Source of the DNA: Blastococcus capsensis
GTDB lineage: Bacteria > Actinomycetota > Actinomycetes > Mycobacteriales > Geodermatophilaceae
Reading direction: 5' to 3'
NCBI RefSeq assembly: GCF_030165005.1
Contig: NZ_JASNNW010000001.1
Location: forward strand, 434,001 to 498,000
Length of the DNA: 64,000 nt
The notes beneath the pieces were generated by a model that saw only the letters and a list, made by a program, of their open reading frames with translations, was not told where the DNA came from and searched no databases. Shown piece by piece: positions 34,302-42,788 of this stretch (positions within the stretch are counted from its first letter, which is position 1; every line of letters begins with the position of its first letter). The position numbers and the translations under genes are program-made.

Positions 34302-35552
34302 GTGTCCGCCGGAACCGTCTTCAGCCCCTACCGCCGCCTGTTCGCCGTCCCCGGCGCGGCCGCCTTCTCGCTGGCGGGCTGGGTCGGGCGGCTCCCGGCA
34401 CCCATGCTCGGCCTGGGTGCGGTGCTGCTGGTCGAGCAGGAGACCGGCAGCTACGGCCTCGCCGGCGCCGTCTCCGGCACGCTGGCGCTCAGCTACGGCC
34501 TGGCCGGGCCGCAGTGGGCCCGGGCCATGGACCGGCAGGGCCAGGGGCCGGTGCTGCGCGTGGCGATGGCCGCGTTCCTGGTCACCGGCGTGGCCTTCGT
34601 CGCGGCGGTCGTCGCCGGCGGGCCGCGCTGGAGCTGGTTCCTGCTCGCCGCCGCCGTCGGGGGCAGCAGCCCGAACATCGGTTCGCTGGTACGGGCCCGC
34701 TGGTCGGCGGTGCTGGACCCCGCCGGCCGGCAGACCGCCTTCGCCTTCGAGGCGGTCGCCGACGAGGTGGTGTTCGTCGTCGGCCCGGTGCTGGTGACCC
34801 TGCTCGCGACCCTGGTCGCACCCCCGGTCGGCTTCCTCACCGGCGTGGTCCTCGGCGCGGTCGGAGGCCTGTGGCTGGCGGCGCTGCGCGACACCGATCC
34901 GCCGGGGCACCCGCTGCGGGCCGACACGCCCGTCCGGTGGTGGGCGGCGCTCACGCCCACGCTGCTGGTCGTCGTCGTCACGTACCTGGGCGTGGGCACG
35001 GTGTTCGGTGCGATCGACGTCGTGGTGGTGGGCTTCGCCGAGGCGGAGGGCGCCCAGGCGCTCTCCGGCGCGGTGCTGGCCGTCTTCGCCGGCGGGAGCC
35101 TGGTCGCCGGGCTGGTCTACGGGCTGGTCCGGCTGCCCGGCACGCTGGCCGCCCGGTTCGTGGGAACGACGGTGGCCTTCGGGCTGGCCGCGCAGCTGCT
35201 GTGGGGCGTCGGTTCGCTGCCGGCGCTCATCGGCTGCGGGTTCCTCGCCGGGCTGACGATCGCGCCGGTGCTGGTCTCGGGCACCTCGCTCGTGGAGTCC
35301 CGCGTCGCCCCCGGGATGCTCACCGAGTCGCTGGCCTGGACCATCTCGGGCCTGACGCTGGGCGTCACGGTGGGGTCGGCGCTGGCGGGCGCCGCCGTGG
35401 ACGCCTGGGGCGCCGAGGCGGCGTTCGCCGTGCCCGCCGGGGCCGCGGCCGCCGCGGCCCTGCTGGCCCTCGTCGGGAGCCGGGCGCTCCGACCGCGGCC
35501 GGACACCGGCGCCCTGGGCGTCGTCCGGGTTGAGCGACCGATCGACGGGTAG
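34302..35552 (+). CDS. MFS transporter
   Basis: A polytopic major facilitator protein with about twelve hydrophobic segments, of the type with ESRVAPGMLTESLAWTISGLTLGVTVGSALAGAAVD in the second half. Substrate unknown; small-molecule efflux is most likely. The GTG at 34302 is chosen because GAGAG lies 4-5 bases upstream and the protein then starts right before the first segment. A GTG at 34278 and an ATG at 34221 are alternatives adding basic residues. It is transcribed divergently from moaA. Confidence 0.82.
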   Translation: MSAGTVFSPYRRLFAVPGAAAFSLAGWVGRLPAPMLGLGAVLLVEQETGSYGLAGAVSGTLALSYGLAGPQWARAMDRQGQGPVLRVAMAAFLVTGVAFVAAVVAGGPRWSWFLLAAAVGGSSPNIGSLVRARWSAVLDPAGRQTAFAFEAVADEVVFVVGPVLVTLLATLVAPPVGFLTGVVLGAVGGLWLAALRDTDPPGHPLRADTPVRWWAALTPTLLVVVVTYLGVGTVFGAIDVVVVGFAEAEGAQALSGAVLAVFAGGSLVAGLVYGLVRLPGTLAARFVGTTVAFGLAAQLLWGVGSLPALIGCGFLAGLTIAPVLVSGTSLVESRVAPGMLTESLAWTISGLTLGVTVGSALAGAAVDAWGAEAAFAVPAGAAAAAALLALVGSRALRPRPDTGALGVVRVERPIDG

Positions 35553-35615
35553 GCGGACGGGAGGCCGGTCGCGCGCAACCGATCGCGCGGCGCCCCCCGA
35601 GCGGAAGGAATGCCC

Positions 35616-36467
35616 GTGGCTGCAACGCCCGCCCCCGGAGTGCCCACCATCGCCCTGAACAACGGTGTCGAGATCCCCCAGCTGGGCTTCGGCGTCTTCC
35701 AGATCCCGCCGGACCAGACGGTCGAGGCAACCCGGACGGCCCTGGAGATCGGGTACCGGCACATCGACACCGCCCAGATGTACGGCAACGAGGCCGAGGT
35801 CGGGCAGGCGGTGCGGGAGTCGGGCCTGGACCGCGGCGAGGTATTCGTCACGAGCAAGCTCAACAACAACCGGCTCGAGCGTGACGACATCCTGCGCTCG
35901 TTCGACCAGAGCCTGAAGGCCTCGGGCTTCGACTACCTGGACCTCTTCCTCGTCCACTGGCCGCTGCCGGCCGCCAGCGACTACGTGGCGCGGTGGAAGG
36001 TGCTCGAGGAGATCTACGCGAGCGGCCGGGCCAAGGCCATCGGCGTCTCCAACTTCAACCCGCACCACCTGCGGAACCTGTTCGCGTCTTCGGAGACGAG
36101 GCCGGCGGTCAACCAGATCGAGGTCCACCCCTACCTGACCCAGGAGGACGTGCGGGCTTTCGGCGCCGACCACGAGATCGTGACCGAGGCCTGGGCGCCG
36201 ATCGCCAAGGGCAAGGTCACCGAGGACGCGGTGATCGCCGGGATCGCCGAGCAGCTCGGGAAGACCGCCGCCCAGGTGACGCTGCGCTGGCACATCCAGC
36301 GCGGTGACGTCGTCTTCCCCAAGTCGGTCACCCGCAGCCGGGTCGAGGAGAACTTCGCGATCTTCGACTTCGAGCTCGACACGCAGCAGATGGGTGCGAT
36401 CACCGCGCTCGACCGCGGTGAGCGCACCGGCCCCGACCCGGACGACTTCAACTGGATCCCCCGCTGA
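35616..36467 (+). CDS. Aldo/keto reductase
   Basis: An NADPH-dependent reductase (about 283 aa) of the 2,5-diketogluconate reductase-like group. The catalytic tetrad is visible: Asp and Tyr in YRHIDTAQMYGNE, Lys in VTSKLNN and His in LFLVHWPLP. The cofactor-binding KSVTRSRVEEN is near the C terminus. The GTG at 35616 is preferred because GGAAGG is 7 bases before it; the ATG at 35610 lies almost on top of that site. Substrate not predictable. Confidence 0.9.
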   Translation: MAATPAPGVPTIALNNGVEIPQLGFGVFQIPPDQTVEATRTALEIGYRHIDTAQMYGNEAEVGQAVRESGLDRGEVFVTSKLNNNRLERDDILRSFDQSLKASGFDYLDLFLVHWPLPAASDYVARWKVLEEIYASGRAKAIGVSNFNPHHLRNLFASSETRPAVNQIEVHPYLTQEDVRAFGADHEIVTEAWAPIAKGKVTEDAVIAGIAEQLGKTAAQVTLRWHIQRGDVVFPKSVTRSRVEENFAIFDFELDTQQMGAITALDRGERTGPDPDDFNWIPR

Positions 36468-36606
36468 GCTGACGCCCCCGGCGTCGGCCGCATGGCGATC
36501 CTCTTACGGACTCCTTACGGCGGGCGCCGGATCGTTTCCCGGCGCCCCTGCCGGACACCTCATGCAGGGTCCGGCGCAACGCCGAAGCCTGCAGAGGAGA
36601 ACGACG

Positions 36607-37146
36607 ATGATCGACGCCGCCAGCATCGCGGAACTGGGCCATCGCGACGTCTACGACGCCACCGGCAGCCGGATCGGCGAGACCTCCGAGGTCTACCTGG
36701 ACGACCAGACCGGCCTGCCCGAATGGGTGACGATAAAGACCGGTCTCTTCGGCACCAAGGAGACCTTCGTCCCGCTGCGGGACGCCGAGCTCACCACCGA
36801 CGGGCTGCGGGTCCCGGTCGCCAAAGACGTCGTGAAGGACGCCCCGAAGATCGATCCGGACGGCCGGCTCTCGCCGGCCGAGGAGCGGGAGCTCTACCGG
36901 TACTACGGGTTGGAGCGGGACGACGAGGTCGAGGTGTCGGCCCCCCGCACGGTCACCGAGCCCGCGCACCCGGTCGACGCCGTGCGGCTGGACGTGACCG
37001 ACGACGTGGTGGTCAGGCGCGACGACGAGGTGGTCAGCCGCGACGACGACCAGGTGGCAGGTCCGCTGGACCCGCCGGAGGCTCAGCGCAACGTGGCTGC
37101 GCCGCAGACCGAGAAACCGCTGCTGCGCCGCTACGGCGAGCGCTGA
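36607..37146 (+). CDS. PRC-barrel domain protein
   Basis: A 179-aa protein with an N-terminal PRC-barrel (VYDATGSRIGETSEVYLDDQTG, then TGLFGTKETFVPL) and the KDAPKIDPDGRLSPAEERELYRYYGL segment. A charged Asp/Val/Arg-rich tail follows. It is a clear paralogue of the gene at 39516, which also has a DUF2382 domain; here that domain is replaced by a short tail ending LLRRYGER. AGGAG precedes the ATG. Proteins of this kind are usually stress-induced; no sequence evidence of regulation is clear. Confidence 0.88.
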   Translation: MIDAASIAELGHRDVYDATGSRIGETSEVYLDDQTGLPEWVTIKTGLFGTKETFVPLRDAELTTDGLRVPVAKDVVKDAPKIDPDGRLSPAEERELYRYYGLERDDEVEVSAPRTVTEPAHPVDAVRLDVTDDVVVRRDDEVVSRDDDQVAGPLDPPEAQRNVAAPQTEKPLLRRYGER

Positions 37147-37160
37147 CCACCCCGGTCTCC

Positions 37161-37196
37161 GGGCGGCGCGGGGTGTCGTCGGCCCCCGCGCCGCCC
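37161..37196 (+). terminator. Strong stem-loop terminator
   Basis: A 13-base arm at 37161-37173 (GGGCGGCGCGGGG) pairs perfectly with 37184-37196 across a 10-base loop, 14 bases after the stop of the PRC-barrel gene. No T tract follows, as is common in high-GC actinobacteria. Confidence 0.75.
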
Positions 37197-37279
37197 GCGG
37201 TCCTTGCCTCCCACGGCTAGCCAGGCACGGCGGGACTACCTGCCGCAGGCGCCGATGAAATCGGCGACCATCTCCATGT

Positions 37280-38080
37280 ACCAGAGCGGGCCGGCCGGCT
37301 GGGCCGCGGCGGAGCGGGTCGCGGGTGAGCAGCTGCCCGGGCGTCCGGTCGGCCCGGTGCAGACCGTCGCGTCGACCCCGGAGGAGCCGCGGTCGCTGGG
37401 AACCGTCCGGGCCGGCTGCACCGGCGAGCTTCCGGAGTGCGGTTGGTTCGCGGGTGACGTCGGCTCGGCTCAGCCCACCTACGGGAGTGAGGTCGTCGTG
37501 GCGGACATCGCGACGGCGGCCGCGGCCAGCGACGCCCGGTGGCGGGATCACGTGGGCGCCGCTCTGCGGGCGGGACGGGCGGTCGTCTTCGGCTCGGGAG
37601 CCGTCGACGACGCGGGGCAGGTGACGCTCGCCGGTTCCACGTGGAACGGGACGCGCGAAGTGGAGCTCGGCCGCGTGGCGCTGCCCGCCACCGAGATCGA
37701 CGTGTCCGCCACCGAGCTGCTCCGGGTGCCCGCGCTGCCGCGACCGGCTCGCGCTGGCCGACGCCCGGCCCGACCTGGCGACGCTCGCCGCGATCGGGGC
37801 GGCGCCGCGCGACCGACGGTTCATCGCCCATGGGGTCGGCCGCGGTGATCGGGATGGGGGGCGCCCTGTTCGGCCTGCTGGTCGGCTTCGCGCCGGGCGT
37901 CGCCGTGGCCTATCCGTTGACCAGCACCGACTACGGGGCGGGGGCGCGGCCGCTGATCGACGTCCCGTGGCCGCTGCTCGCCGGCATCGCGGTGGCCGTG
38001 CCCGTCCTGGCCGTGGCGGTCACCGGGATCACCGTCCGCTCCCGCCTGCCGATGGTGTCGCGCGTCGCCGACTGGGCCGA
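37280..38080 (+). pseudogene. Decayed 3' part of an FtsX-like ABC transporter permease
   Basis: Three reading frames in succession carry pieces of one permease. Frame 1 (to about 37745) gives an extracytoplasmic segment with AALRAGRAVVFGSGAVDDAG and VALPATEIDV. Frame 2 (about 37739-37830) gives LALADARPDLATLAAIGAAP and RDRRFIA. Frame 3 (about 37831-38070) gives SAAVIGMGGALFGLLVGFAP and PLLAGIAVAVPVLAVAVTGI, ending RSRLPM. The order and content match the C-terminal third of FtsX/MacB-type permeases. At least two frameshifts and loss of the 5' part make it a pseudogene. No partner ATPase is nearby. Confidence 0.65.
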
Positions 38081-38086
38081 CGCTCC

Positions 38087-38269
38087 CTACGTCGCCGGCT
38101 GCGCCGCCGTCGCAGGGGAGTCCTGCCGGTCCTGCGGTGCCTGCGAGACCTCCGGGGCGGGAGCAGCCTCCCGGGGGCCGGCGCCGGGAGCGGCGGGGAG
38201 GTCCGGCCACGGCGCGTCGGTGCCGTTGCGAGGGATGGCGTGGGGATCGTCGTGCGTCAGAGGCCGCAT
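38087..38269 (-). CDS. Small Pro/Ala-rich protein, 60 aa
   Basis: A possible small gene beginning MRPLTHDDPHAIPRNGTDAPW and continuing as a Pro/Ala/Gln-rich tail (PQDRQDSPATAAQPAT). AAGGGTGAG lies 9-17 bases before the ATG. A palindrome (ACTGTG...CACAGT) lies 33 bases further upstream in a position suited to an operator. No family recognised; the product would be disordered. It partly overlaps the end of the permease remnant on the other strand. Confidence 0.42.
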   Translation of the reverse strand: MRPLTHDDPHAIPRNGTDAPWPDLPAAPGAGPREAAPAPEVSQAPQDRQDSPATAAQPAT

Positions 38270-38301
38270 GGCCGTTCTCACCCTTCTCTTCCCCGTGCTG
38301 G

Positions 38302-38321
38302 ACTGTGTTCCAGAGCACAGT
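38302..38321. promoter_or_regulatory. Inverted repeat upstream of the small 38087-38269 gene
   Basis: ACTGTGTTCCAGAGCACAGT is a 20-base inverted repeat with perfect 6-base ends and 8 of 9 positions matching overall. It sits 33 bases upstream of the minus-strand ATG at 38269 and 35 bases from the end of DUF3097. It is a candidate operator. Confidence 0.4.
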
Positions 38322-38355
38322 GCCCGGGAGGCGGGCGAGTCATTCCCGGGAAGGC

Positions 38356-39165
38356 TCAGTCCGTCGTGACGAAGTCGATGAGCTCCTCGACCCGGCCGAT
38401 GAGCGCCGGCTCGAGGTCGGTCCAGGTGCGCACGCGGGCGAGGATGCGCTGGGCCCACACGTAGCCGGTGTCGTCCTCCCAGCCCAGCCGCTTGCAGACG
38501 CCGCCCTTCCAGTCCTCGCCCTTCGGCACGGTCGGCCAGGCCTTGATCCCGACCACCGAGGGCTTCACCGCCTGCCAGATGTCGATGAACGGGTGGCCGA
38601 CGACGAGGGCGTGCTCGCCGGTGACCTGCTGGGCGATCCGCGTCTCCTTGGACCCGGTCACCAGGTGGTCGACGAGCACGCCGAGGCGACGGCCCGACGA
38701 CGGCCGGAACTCGCGGACGATGCCCGGCAGGTCGTCGACGCCGTGCAGCGGCTCCACCACGACGCCCTCGATCCGCAGGTCGTGGCCCCACACCTTCTCG
38801 ACGAGCTCGGCGTCGTGCTTGCCCTCGACGTAGATGCGCCCTTCGCGCGCCACACGGGCGCGGGCGCCGGCCACGTAGGTCGAGCCGGACGCACTGCGGG
38901 CCGGGCCGGCGGGCGCGGCCGGCCTCGGCCGCACCAGGACCACCGGCCGGCCCTCCACCCAGAACCCGGGCCCGAGGGGGTAGGCGCGGACGCGGCCGCG
39001 GCGGTCCTCGAGGTGGACGACGTCCTTCTCGCAGCGCACCACGGCGCCGACGAACCCCGAGCTCGGGTCCTCCACCACCAGGTCGCGCTCCGCCTCCACC
39101 TGCGGGCTCGGCTTCTTGACGGTGCGGGGGTGGACCAGGTCGTCGTACGGCGAACGGGGTGGCAT
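38356..39165 (-). CDS. DUF3097 family protein
   Basis: A 269-aa protein of an actinobacteria-specific family of unknown function. It starts at MPPRSPYDDLVHP. Middle motifs are GRIYVEGKHDAELVEKVWG, which resembles a TOPRIM-like strand with an acidic residue, and PLHGVDDLPGIVREF. The end is VWAQRILARVRTWTDLEPALIGRVEELIDFV. The TOPRIM resemblance suggests a nucleic-acid role, but this is inference. It is monocistronic here. Confidence 0.85.
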   Translation of the reverse strand: MPPRSPYDDLVHPRTVKKPSPQVEAERDLVVEDPSSGFVGAVVRCEKDVVHLEDRRGRVRAYPLGPGFWVEGRPVVLVRPRPAAPAGPARSASGSTYVAGARARVAREGRIYVEGKHDAELVEKVWGHDLRIEGVVVEPLHGVDDLPGIVREFRPSSGRRLGVLVDHLVTGSKETRIAQQVTGEHALVVGHPFIDIWQAVKPSVVGIKAWPTVPKGEDWKGGVCKRLGWEDDTGYVWAQRILARVRTWTDLEPALIGRVEELIDFVTTD

Positions 39166-39515
39166 GCCTCCATGCTGAGCACGACGCACCCGCTGTTCCA
39201 GGACGACGCGCCGGGCCGCGCCCGGCGGCGGGCCGGCACGGGAGGCGCCGACACGCCCGGCCAGGGCGAAAATCCGCAGTGTGACGATCGGTACCGCCGC
39301 CGATCCTCTCGGCCGATGACCCGGTCGCTCGCCATCTACGCCGCCCTGACCTGCGGCTACACCGACCGCCCGGCGGCGAGGCGGGTCTGCGGGCGGTGGT
39401 CGGGCTCCGTTGCACCGACGTGACGATCGACGGCGTGTCGTTTGTCGTCGCCCATTGCGGTCACCCATCTCCGTGACGAACGCAACCCCGAGCGCAGATA
39501 GGAGCGACAACGACC
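39166..39515. other. 350-base gap with one doubtful short frame
   Basis: The gap lies between the divergent DUF3097 gene and the second PRC-barrel gene. A plus-strand frame of 35 codons (39316-39423, MTRSLAIYAALTCG...) starts well but has no ribosome-binding site and no family, so it is not called as a gene. The last part must contain the promoter of the PRC-barrel gene, whose AGGAG site is near 39502. Confidence 0.35.
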
Positions 39516-40337
39516 ATGATCGGCACCGAGACCATCAGCCGCGTGATCGGCCAGGACGTCTACGACACCGAGGGCCAGAAGATCGGGTCGGCCTCCGAGG
39601 TCTACCTGGACGACGAGACCGGCCAGCCCGAGTGGGTGACGGTTCGCACCGGCCTGTTCGGCACCAAGGAGTCCTTCGTCCCGATCCGGGACGCGGACCT
39701 GACCAACGACGGCGTCCGCGTCGCCGTGACCAAGGACCGGGTCAAGGACGCCCCGAAGATCGACACCGACGGTCACCTGTCCCCGGCGGAGGAGCAGGAG
39801 CTCTACCGCTACTACGGCCTGGGCACCGGCATGGCGACCGAGACGACCGCGGGCAGGACCGAGACCACCGACGCCGCCCGCATGACCGAGACCACCGACA
39901 CCGCGCGCATGACCGAGACCACCGGCACCGTCGGCCACGACACCTCCGGCCCGACCACCGACAACGCCATGACCCGCTCCGAGGAGCGGCTCAACGTCGG
40001 CACCCGGTCCGAGGAGACCGGCCGCGCCCGGCTGCGCAAGTACGTCGTGAGCGAGAACGTCACCGAGACCGTGCCCGTGACGCGGGAAGAGGTGCGTGTC
40101 GAGCGCGAGCCGATCACCGACGCCAACGTCGGCAACGCCCTCGACGGCCCGGCGATCAGCGAGGAGGAGCACGAGGTCACCCTCCACGCCGAGCGCCCCG
40201 TGGTGGAGAAGGAGGCCGTGCCGGTCGAGCGCGTCCGCCTCGACAAGACCACGGTCACCGACCAGGAGCAGGTCTCGGCCGATGTGCGCAAGGAAGAGAT
40301 CGAGACCGAGGGCGGCGACGACACCCGTCGCATGTGA
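39516..40337 (+). CDS. PRC-barrel and DUF2382 (YsnF-type) stress protein
   Basis: A 273-aa protein. The PRC-barrel domain (about 10-90: VYDTEGQKIGSASEVYLDDETG, TGLFGTKESFVP) is followed by a Thr-rich linker with tandem repeats (MTETTDTAR-like, about 115-140). The DUF2382 domain comes next (EERLNVGTRSEETGRARLRKYV, TETVPVTREEVRVEREPI, EEEHEVTLHAERPVVEKEAVPVERVRL). Such proteins are general-stress or envelope-associated and widespread in dry-soil actinobacteria; the exact role is unknown. It is a paralogue of the shorter gene at 36607. A long perfect hairpin follows the stop. Confidence 0.9.
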   Translation: MIGTETISRVIGQDVYDTEGQKIGSASEVYLDDETGQPEWVTVRTGLFGTKESFVPIRDADLTNDGVRVAVTKDRVKDAPKIDTDGHLSPAEEQELYRYYGLGTGMATETTAGRTETTDAARMTETTDTARMTETTGTVGHDTSGPTTDNAMTRSEERLNVGTRSEETGRARLRKYVVSENVTETVPVTREEVRVEREPITDANVGNALDGPAISEEEHEVTLHAERPVVEKEAVPVERVRLDKTTVTDQEQVSADVRKEEIETEGGDDTRRM

Positions 40338-40366
40338 TCGCCCCCGGCTCCGGCCGGAACTGACGA

Positions 40367-40404
40367 CGGCGGCCGCCCGAGGAGTACTCCTCGGGCGGCC
40401 GCCG
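40367..40404 (+). terminator. Perfect 19-base-arm hairpin
   Basis: A perfect inverted repeat with 19-base arms meets at 40385/40386 (centre GAGGAGTACTCCTC), 29 bases after the PRC-DUF2382 stop. It is the strongest hairpin in the window. A converging gene ends at 40529, so it may serve both directions. Such a stem also explains why the following bases sequenced or assembled badly. Confidence 0.85.
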
Positions 40405-40519
40405 CCGTCGTCCCCGGGGGGGGTGACACGCCCAGGCCGGCCCCGGGCCCGCCCCCCCCCCCCGCCCCGCCGCCCCCCCGGGGGGGGCGCCCCCCCCCCC
40501 CCCCCGCCGCCGTCGTCCC
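40401..40519. repeat. C/G homopolymer insert flanked by a 14-base direct repeat
   Basis: GCCGCCGTCGTCCC occurs at 40401-40414 and 40506-40519, 105 bases apart. Between them are runs of C and G up to 17 bases long. The arrangement is the same as at 25976-26089 and lies immediately after a very strong hairpin, pointing to an assembly artefact. Confidence 0.75.
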
Positions 40520-40528
40520 GGGGGTGGT

Positions 40529-41824
40529 TCAGTCGCCGAGGCAGGCCGCGAGCGCACCCACCATGAGCGGGACGTCGAGCGCGGAGGCGAGCTCCCGGCA
40601 GGAGTGCATGGCCAGCATGGGCGCCCCGATGTCGACCGTCGCGATCCCCAGCCGGGTCGCCGTCAGCGGGCCGATGGTGCTGCCGCACGGGAGATCGGCT
40701 CGGGTGACGAACGACTGCACCGGGACCGACGCCTCCGCGCACCGCTCGGTGAACCAGCCACCGGTGGCGGCGTCGGTCGCGTAGGCCTGGTTGGCGTTGA
40801 GCTTGAGCACGGGCCCGCCCCCGAGCTGGGGCTGGTGGGCCGGCTCGTGCCGGTCGGCGCGGGTCGGGTGCACGGCGTGCGCCATGTCGGCCGAGACGAG
40901 CACGGAGCGGGCGAGGGCCCGGTGCGCCGCCTGCGGGTCGGCCGGGTCGGTGGCCGCGGCCAGCCGCCGGACGACGTCCTCGAGGAAGCTGCCGCGCGCA
41001 CCGGCCATCGAGCCGCTGCCCACCTCCTCGTGGTCGTTGCAGACCAGCACCTGGGTCCGCTCGCCGGCGGGCGCCGCCAGCAGGGCGAGCAGCCCGGAGT
41101 GGCAGCAGGCCAGGTCGTCCAGCCGGGGCGCGGCCACCCAGGTGCCGTCGGCGCCGGTGCGCGCGGCCGGCTGGGTGTCGGCCAGCACCAGGTCGTGACC
41201 GACGACGTCGTCGGTGGCGACGTCGGCCGTGTCGGCCAGCGCGGCCATCAGCCCCGGCTCCTCGGCCAGGTCGTGTGACCAGACCGGCACCAGGTGCCGC
41301 TGCGGGTCCAGGGTCAGGCCCTCCCGCACCGAGCGGTCGAGGTGGATCGCCAGCGAGGGCAGCCGCAGCGGGGCGCCGGGCAGCCGCACGAGGGCGGTCG
41401 CGCCACCACGCAGCACCAGCCGCCCGGCCACGGTCAGCTCGCGGTCCAGCCAGGTGTGCCACAGGCCGCCGCCGTAGGGCTCGACGCCGACGAGGCGGTA
41501 CCCCGCCTGCCGGACGTCGGAGCGCGGCCGCACCTTGAACGTGGGGGAGTCGGTGTGCGCGCCCACCAGCCGCATCCCGGCCTCGGCCAGCGGGGCGCTG
41601 CCCATCCGGAAGGCGACCAGGCTGCCGTGCCGGACCACGAAGTGCCGCCCACCGGGGGACGGCGCCCAGGCGTCGCCCTCGGCCAGCTCGGTGAATCCGG
41701 CCGCGGTGAGCCGCCGGACCAGCTCGGCGACCGCGTGCGCGGGGGACGGGGAGGCGTCGACGAACGCCCGCAGGTCGTCGCCGAGGGCGAGCTCGTCGGT
41801 CGGGGCGGCATCCGGCTTCGGCAT
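40529..41824 (-). CDS. M18 family aminopeptidase
   Basis: A 431-aa di-zinc aminopeptidase (ApeB/aspartyl aminopeptidase family) that trims N-terminal residues of peptides in the cytoplasm. Metal and catalytic motifs are LVGAHTDSPTFKVRP (first His), RLDDLACCHSGLLAL (bridging Asp), VCNDHEEVGSGSMAGA (catalytic Glu pair), VSADMAHAVHP and, near the end, AMHSCRELAS (last His). Length and start (MPKPDAAP) are normal. It converges with the upstream PRC-DUF2382 gene. Confidence 0.92.
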   Translation of the reverse strand: MPKPDAAPTDELALGDDLRAFVDASPSPAHAVAELVRRLTAAGFTELAEGDAWAPSPGGRHFVVRHGSLVAFRMGSAPLAEAGMRLVGAHTDSPTFKVRPRSDVRQAGYRLVGVEPYGGGLWHTWLDRELTVAGRLVLRGGATALVRLPGAPLRLPSLAIHLDRSVREGLTLDPQRHLVPVWSHDLAEEPGLMAALADTADVATDDVVGHDLVLADTQPAARTGADGTWVAAPRLDDLACCHSGLLALLAAPAGERTQVLVCNDHEEVGSGSMAGARGSFLEDVVRRLAAATDPADPQAAHRALARSVLVSADMAHAVHPTRADRHEPAHQPQLGGGPVLKLNANQAYATDAATGGWFTERCAEASVPVQSFVTRADLPCGSTIGPLTATRLGIATVDIGAPMLAMHSCRELASALDVPLMVGALAACLGD

Positions 41825-41900
41825 GCGGCCATCGTGCCCGACGCGTCCGGCGGCGCGGGGGCGGGCGCGGGGGGAAGCCTGCAGGTGGGATGCTCGCGGT

Positions 41901-42788
41901 GTGAGCGAGCCCACGGTCCCCGGCAGCCCTGGCGAGCTGGCCGCCGCGCTCGACGCGACCGGGTACCTGCCCGACGAGGGCCTGGCCACCGCCGCCTACC
42001 TGGCCCTGGTCATGCACCGACCGCTGTTCCTGGAGGGCGAGGCCGGCGTCGGGAAGACGGCGCTGGCCCAGGCGCTGGCGCAGCTCACCGGCCGGCCGAT
42101 CTACCGGCTGCAGTGCTACGAGGGGCTGGAGGCCAGCCAGGCGCTCTACGACTGGGACTTCGGCCGCCAGCTGCTGCACCTGCGCGCCGCGGAGGCCGCG
42201 CACGCCGCCGACGACCCCGCGCGGCTGGAGGCCTCCCTCTACGACCGCCGGTTCCTGCTGGCCCGGCCGCTGCTGCAGGCGCTGGAGGATTCCCCGAGCG
42301 TGCTGCTGATCGACGAGGTCGACCGCGCCGACGACGAGTTCGAGGCGTTCCTGCTGGAGGTGCTGAGCGACTTCACCATCTCCATCCCCGAGCTCGGCAC
42401 GGTGCGGGCCCGGACGCCGCCGCTGGTGGTGCTCACCTCCAACCGCACCCGCGAGGTGCACGACGCGCTCAAGCGCCGCTGCCTCTACCACTGGCTGGCC
42501 CACCCGGACTTCGACCGCGAGGTGGCGATCCTGCGCCGCCGGCTGCCCGAGGTCACCGAGCAGCTCGCGCACCAGGTGGCCCGGGCGACCGCGACGCTGC
42601 GCACCCTCGACCTGCTCAAGCCGCCCGGGGTCGCCGAATCCATGGACTGGGCGACGGCGCTGCACACCCTGGGCGCCCGCGAGCTCGACCCGGACCTCGC
42701 GGCGCGCACGCTGGGCGCGGTGCTCAAGTACCGGGAGGACACCGAGCGGGTGCGCTCGCTGCGACCGGAGGCGCTTTTCGGTGGCTGA
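41901..42788 (+). CDS. MoxR-type AAA ATPase (CoxD-like)
   Basis: A 295-aa AAA+ ATPase: Walker A FLEGEAGVGKTALAQAL, Walker B VLLIDEVDRADDEFEAFLLEVLSD, sensor VLTSNRTREVHDALKRRCLYHWLAHPDF. The sequence matches CoxD, which works with a vWA protein to mature the Mo/Cu centre of CO dehydrogenase-type enzymes. The start is the GTG just before SEPTVPG. Its last eight bases overlap the vWA gene, which is translationally coupled. The structural Mo-hydroxylase genes are not in the window. Confidence 0.88.
   Translation: MSEPTVPGSPGELAAALDATGYLPDEGLATAAYLALVMHRPLFLEGEAGVGKTALAQALAQLTGRPIYRLQCYEGLEASQALYDWDFGRQLLHLRAAEAAHAADDPARLEASLYDRRFLLARPLLQALEDSPSVLLIDEVDRADDEFEAFLLEVLSDFTISIPELGTVRARTPPLVVLTSNRTREVHDALKRRCLYHWLAHPDFDREVAILRRRLPEVTEQLAHQVARATATLRTLDLLKPPGVAESMDWATALHTLGARELDPDLAARTLGAVLKYREDTERVRSLRPEALFGG

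Noticed and set aside
34224-36293. A 689-codon minus-strand open frame over the MFS and aldo/keto reductase genes
   Set aside because: No domain is visible, composition is shadow-like, and the plus strand encodes clear families over the same bases.
37236-37421. Minus-strand 61-codon frame with Cys residues, ending FIGACGR
   Set aside because: It lies antisense to the permease remnant, has no ribosome-binding site or signal peptide and cannot be extended to a known family.
39316-39423. 35-codon plus-strand frame MTRSLAIYAALTCG...
   Set aside because: No ribosome-binding site, no family and no conserved context; kept only as a remark on the intergenic region.
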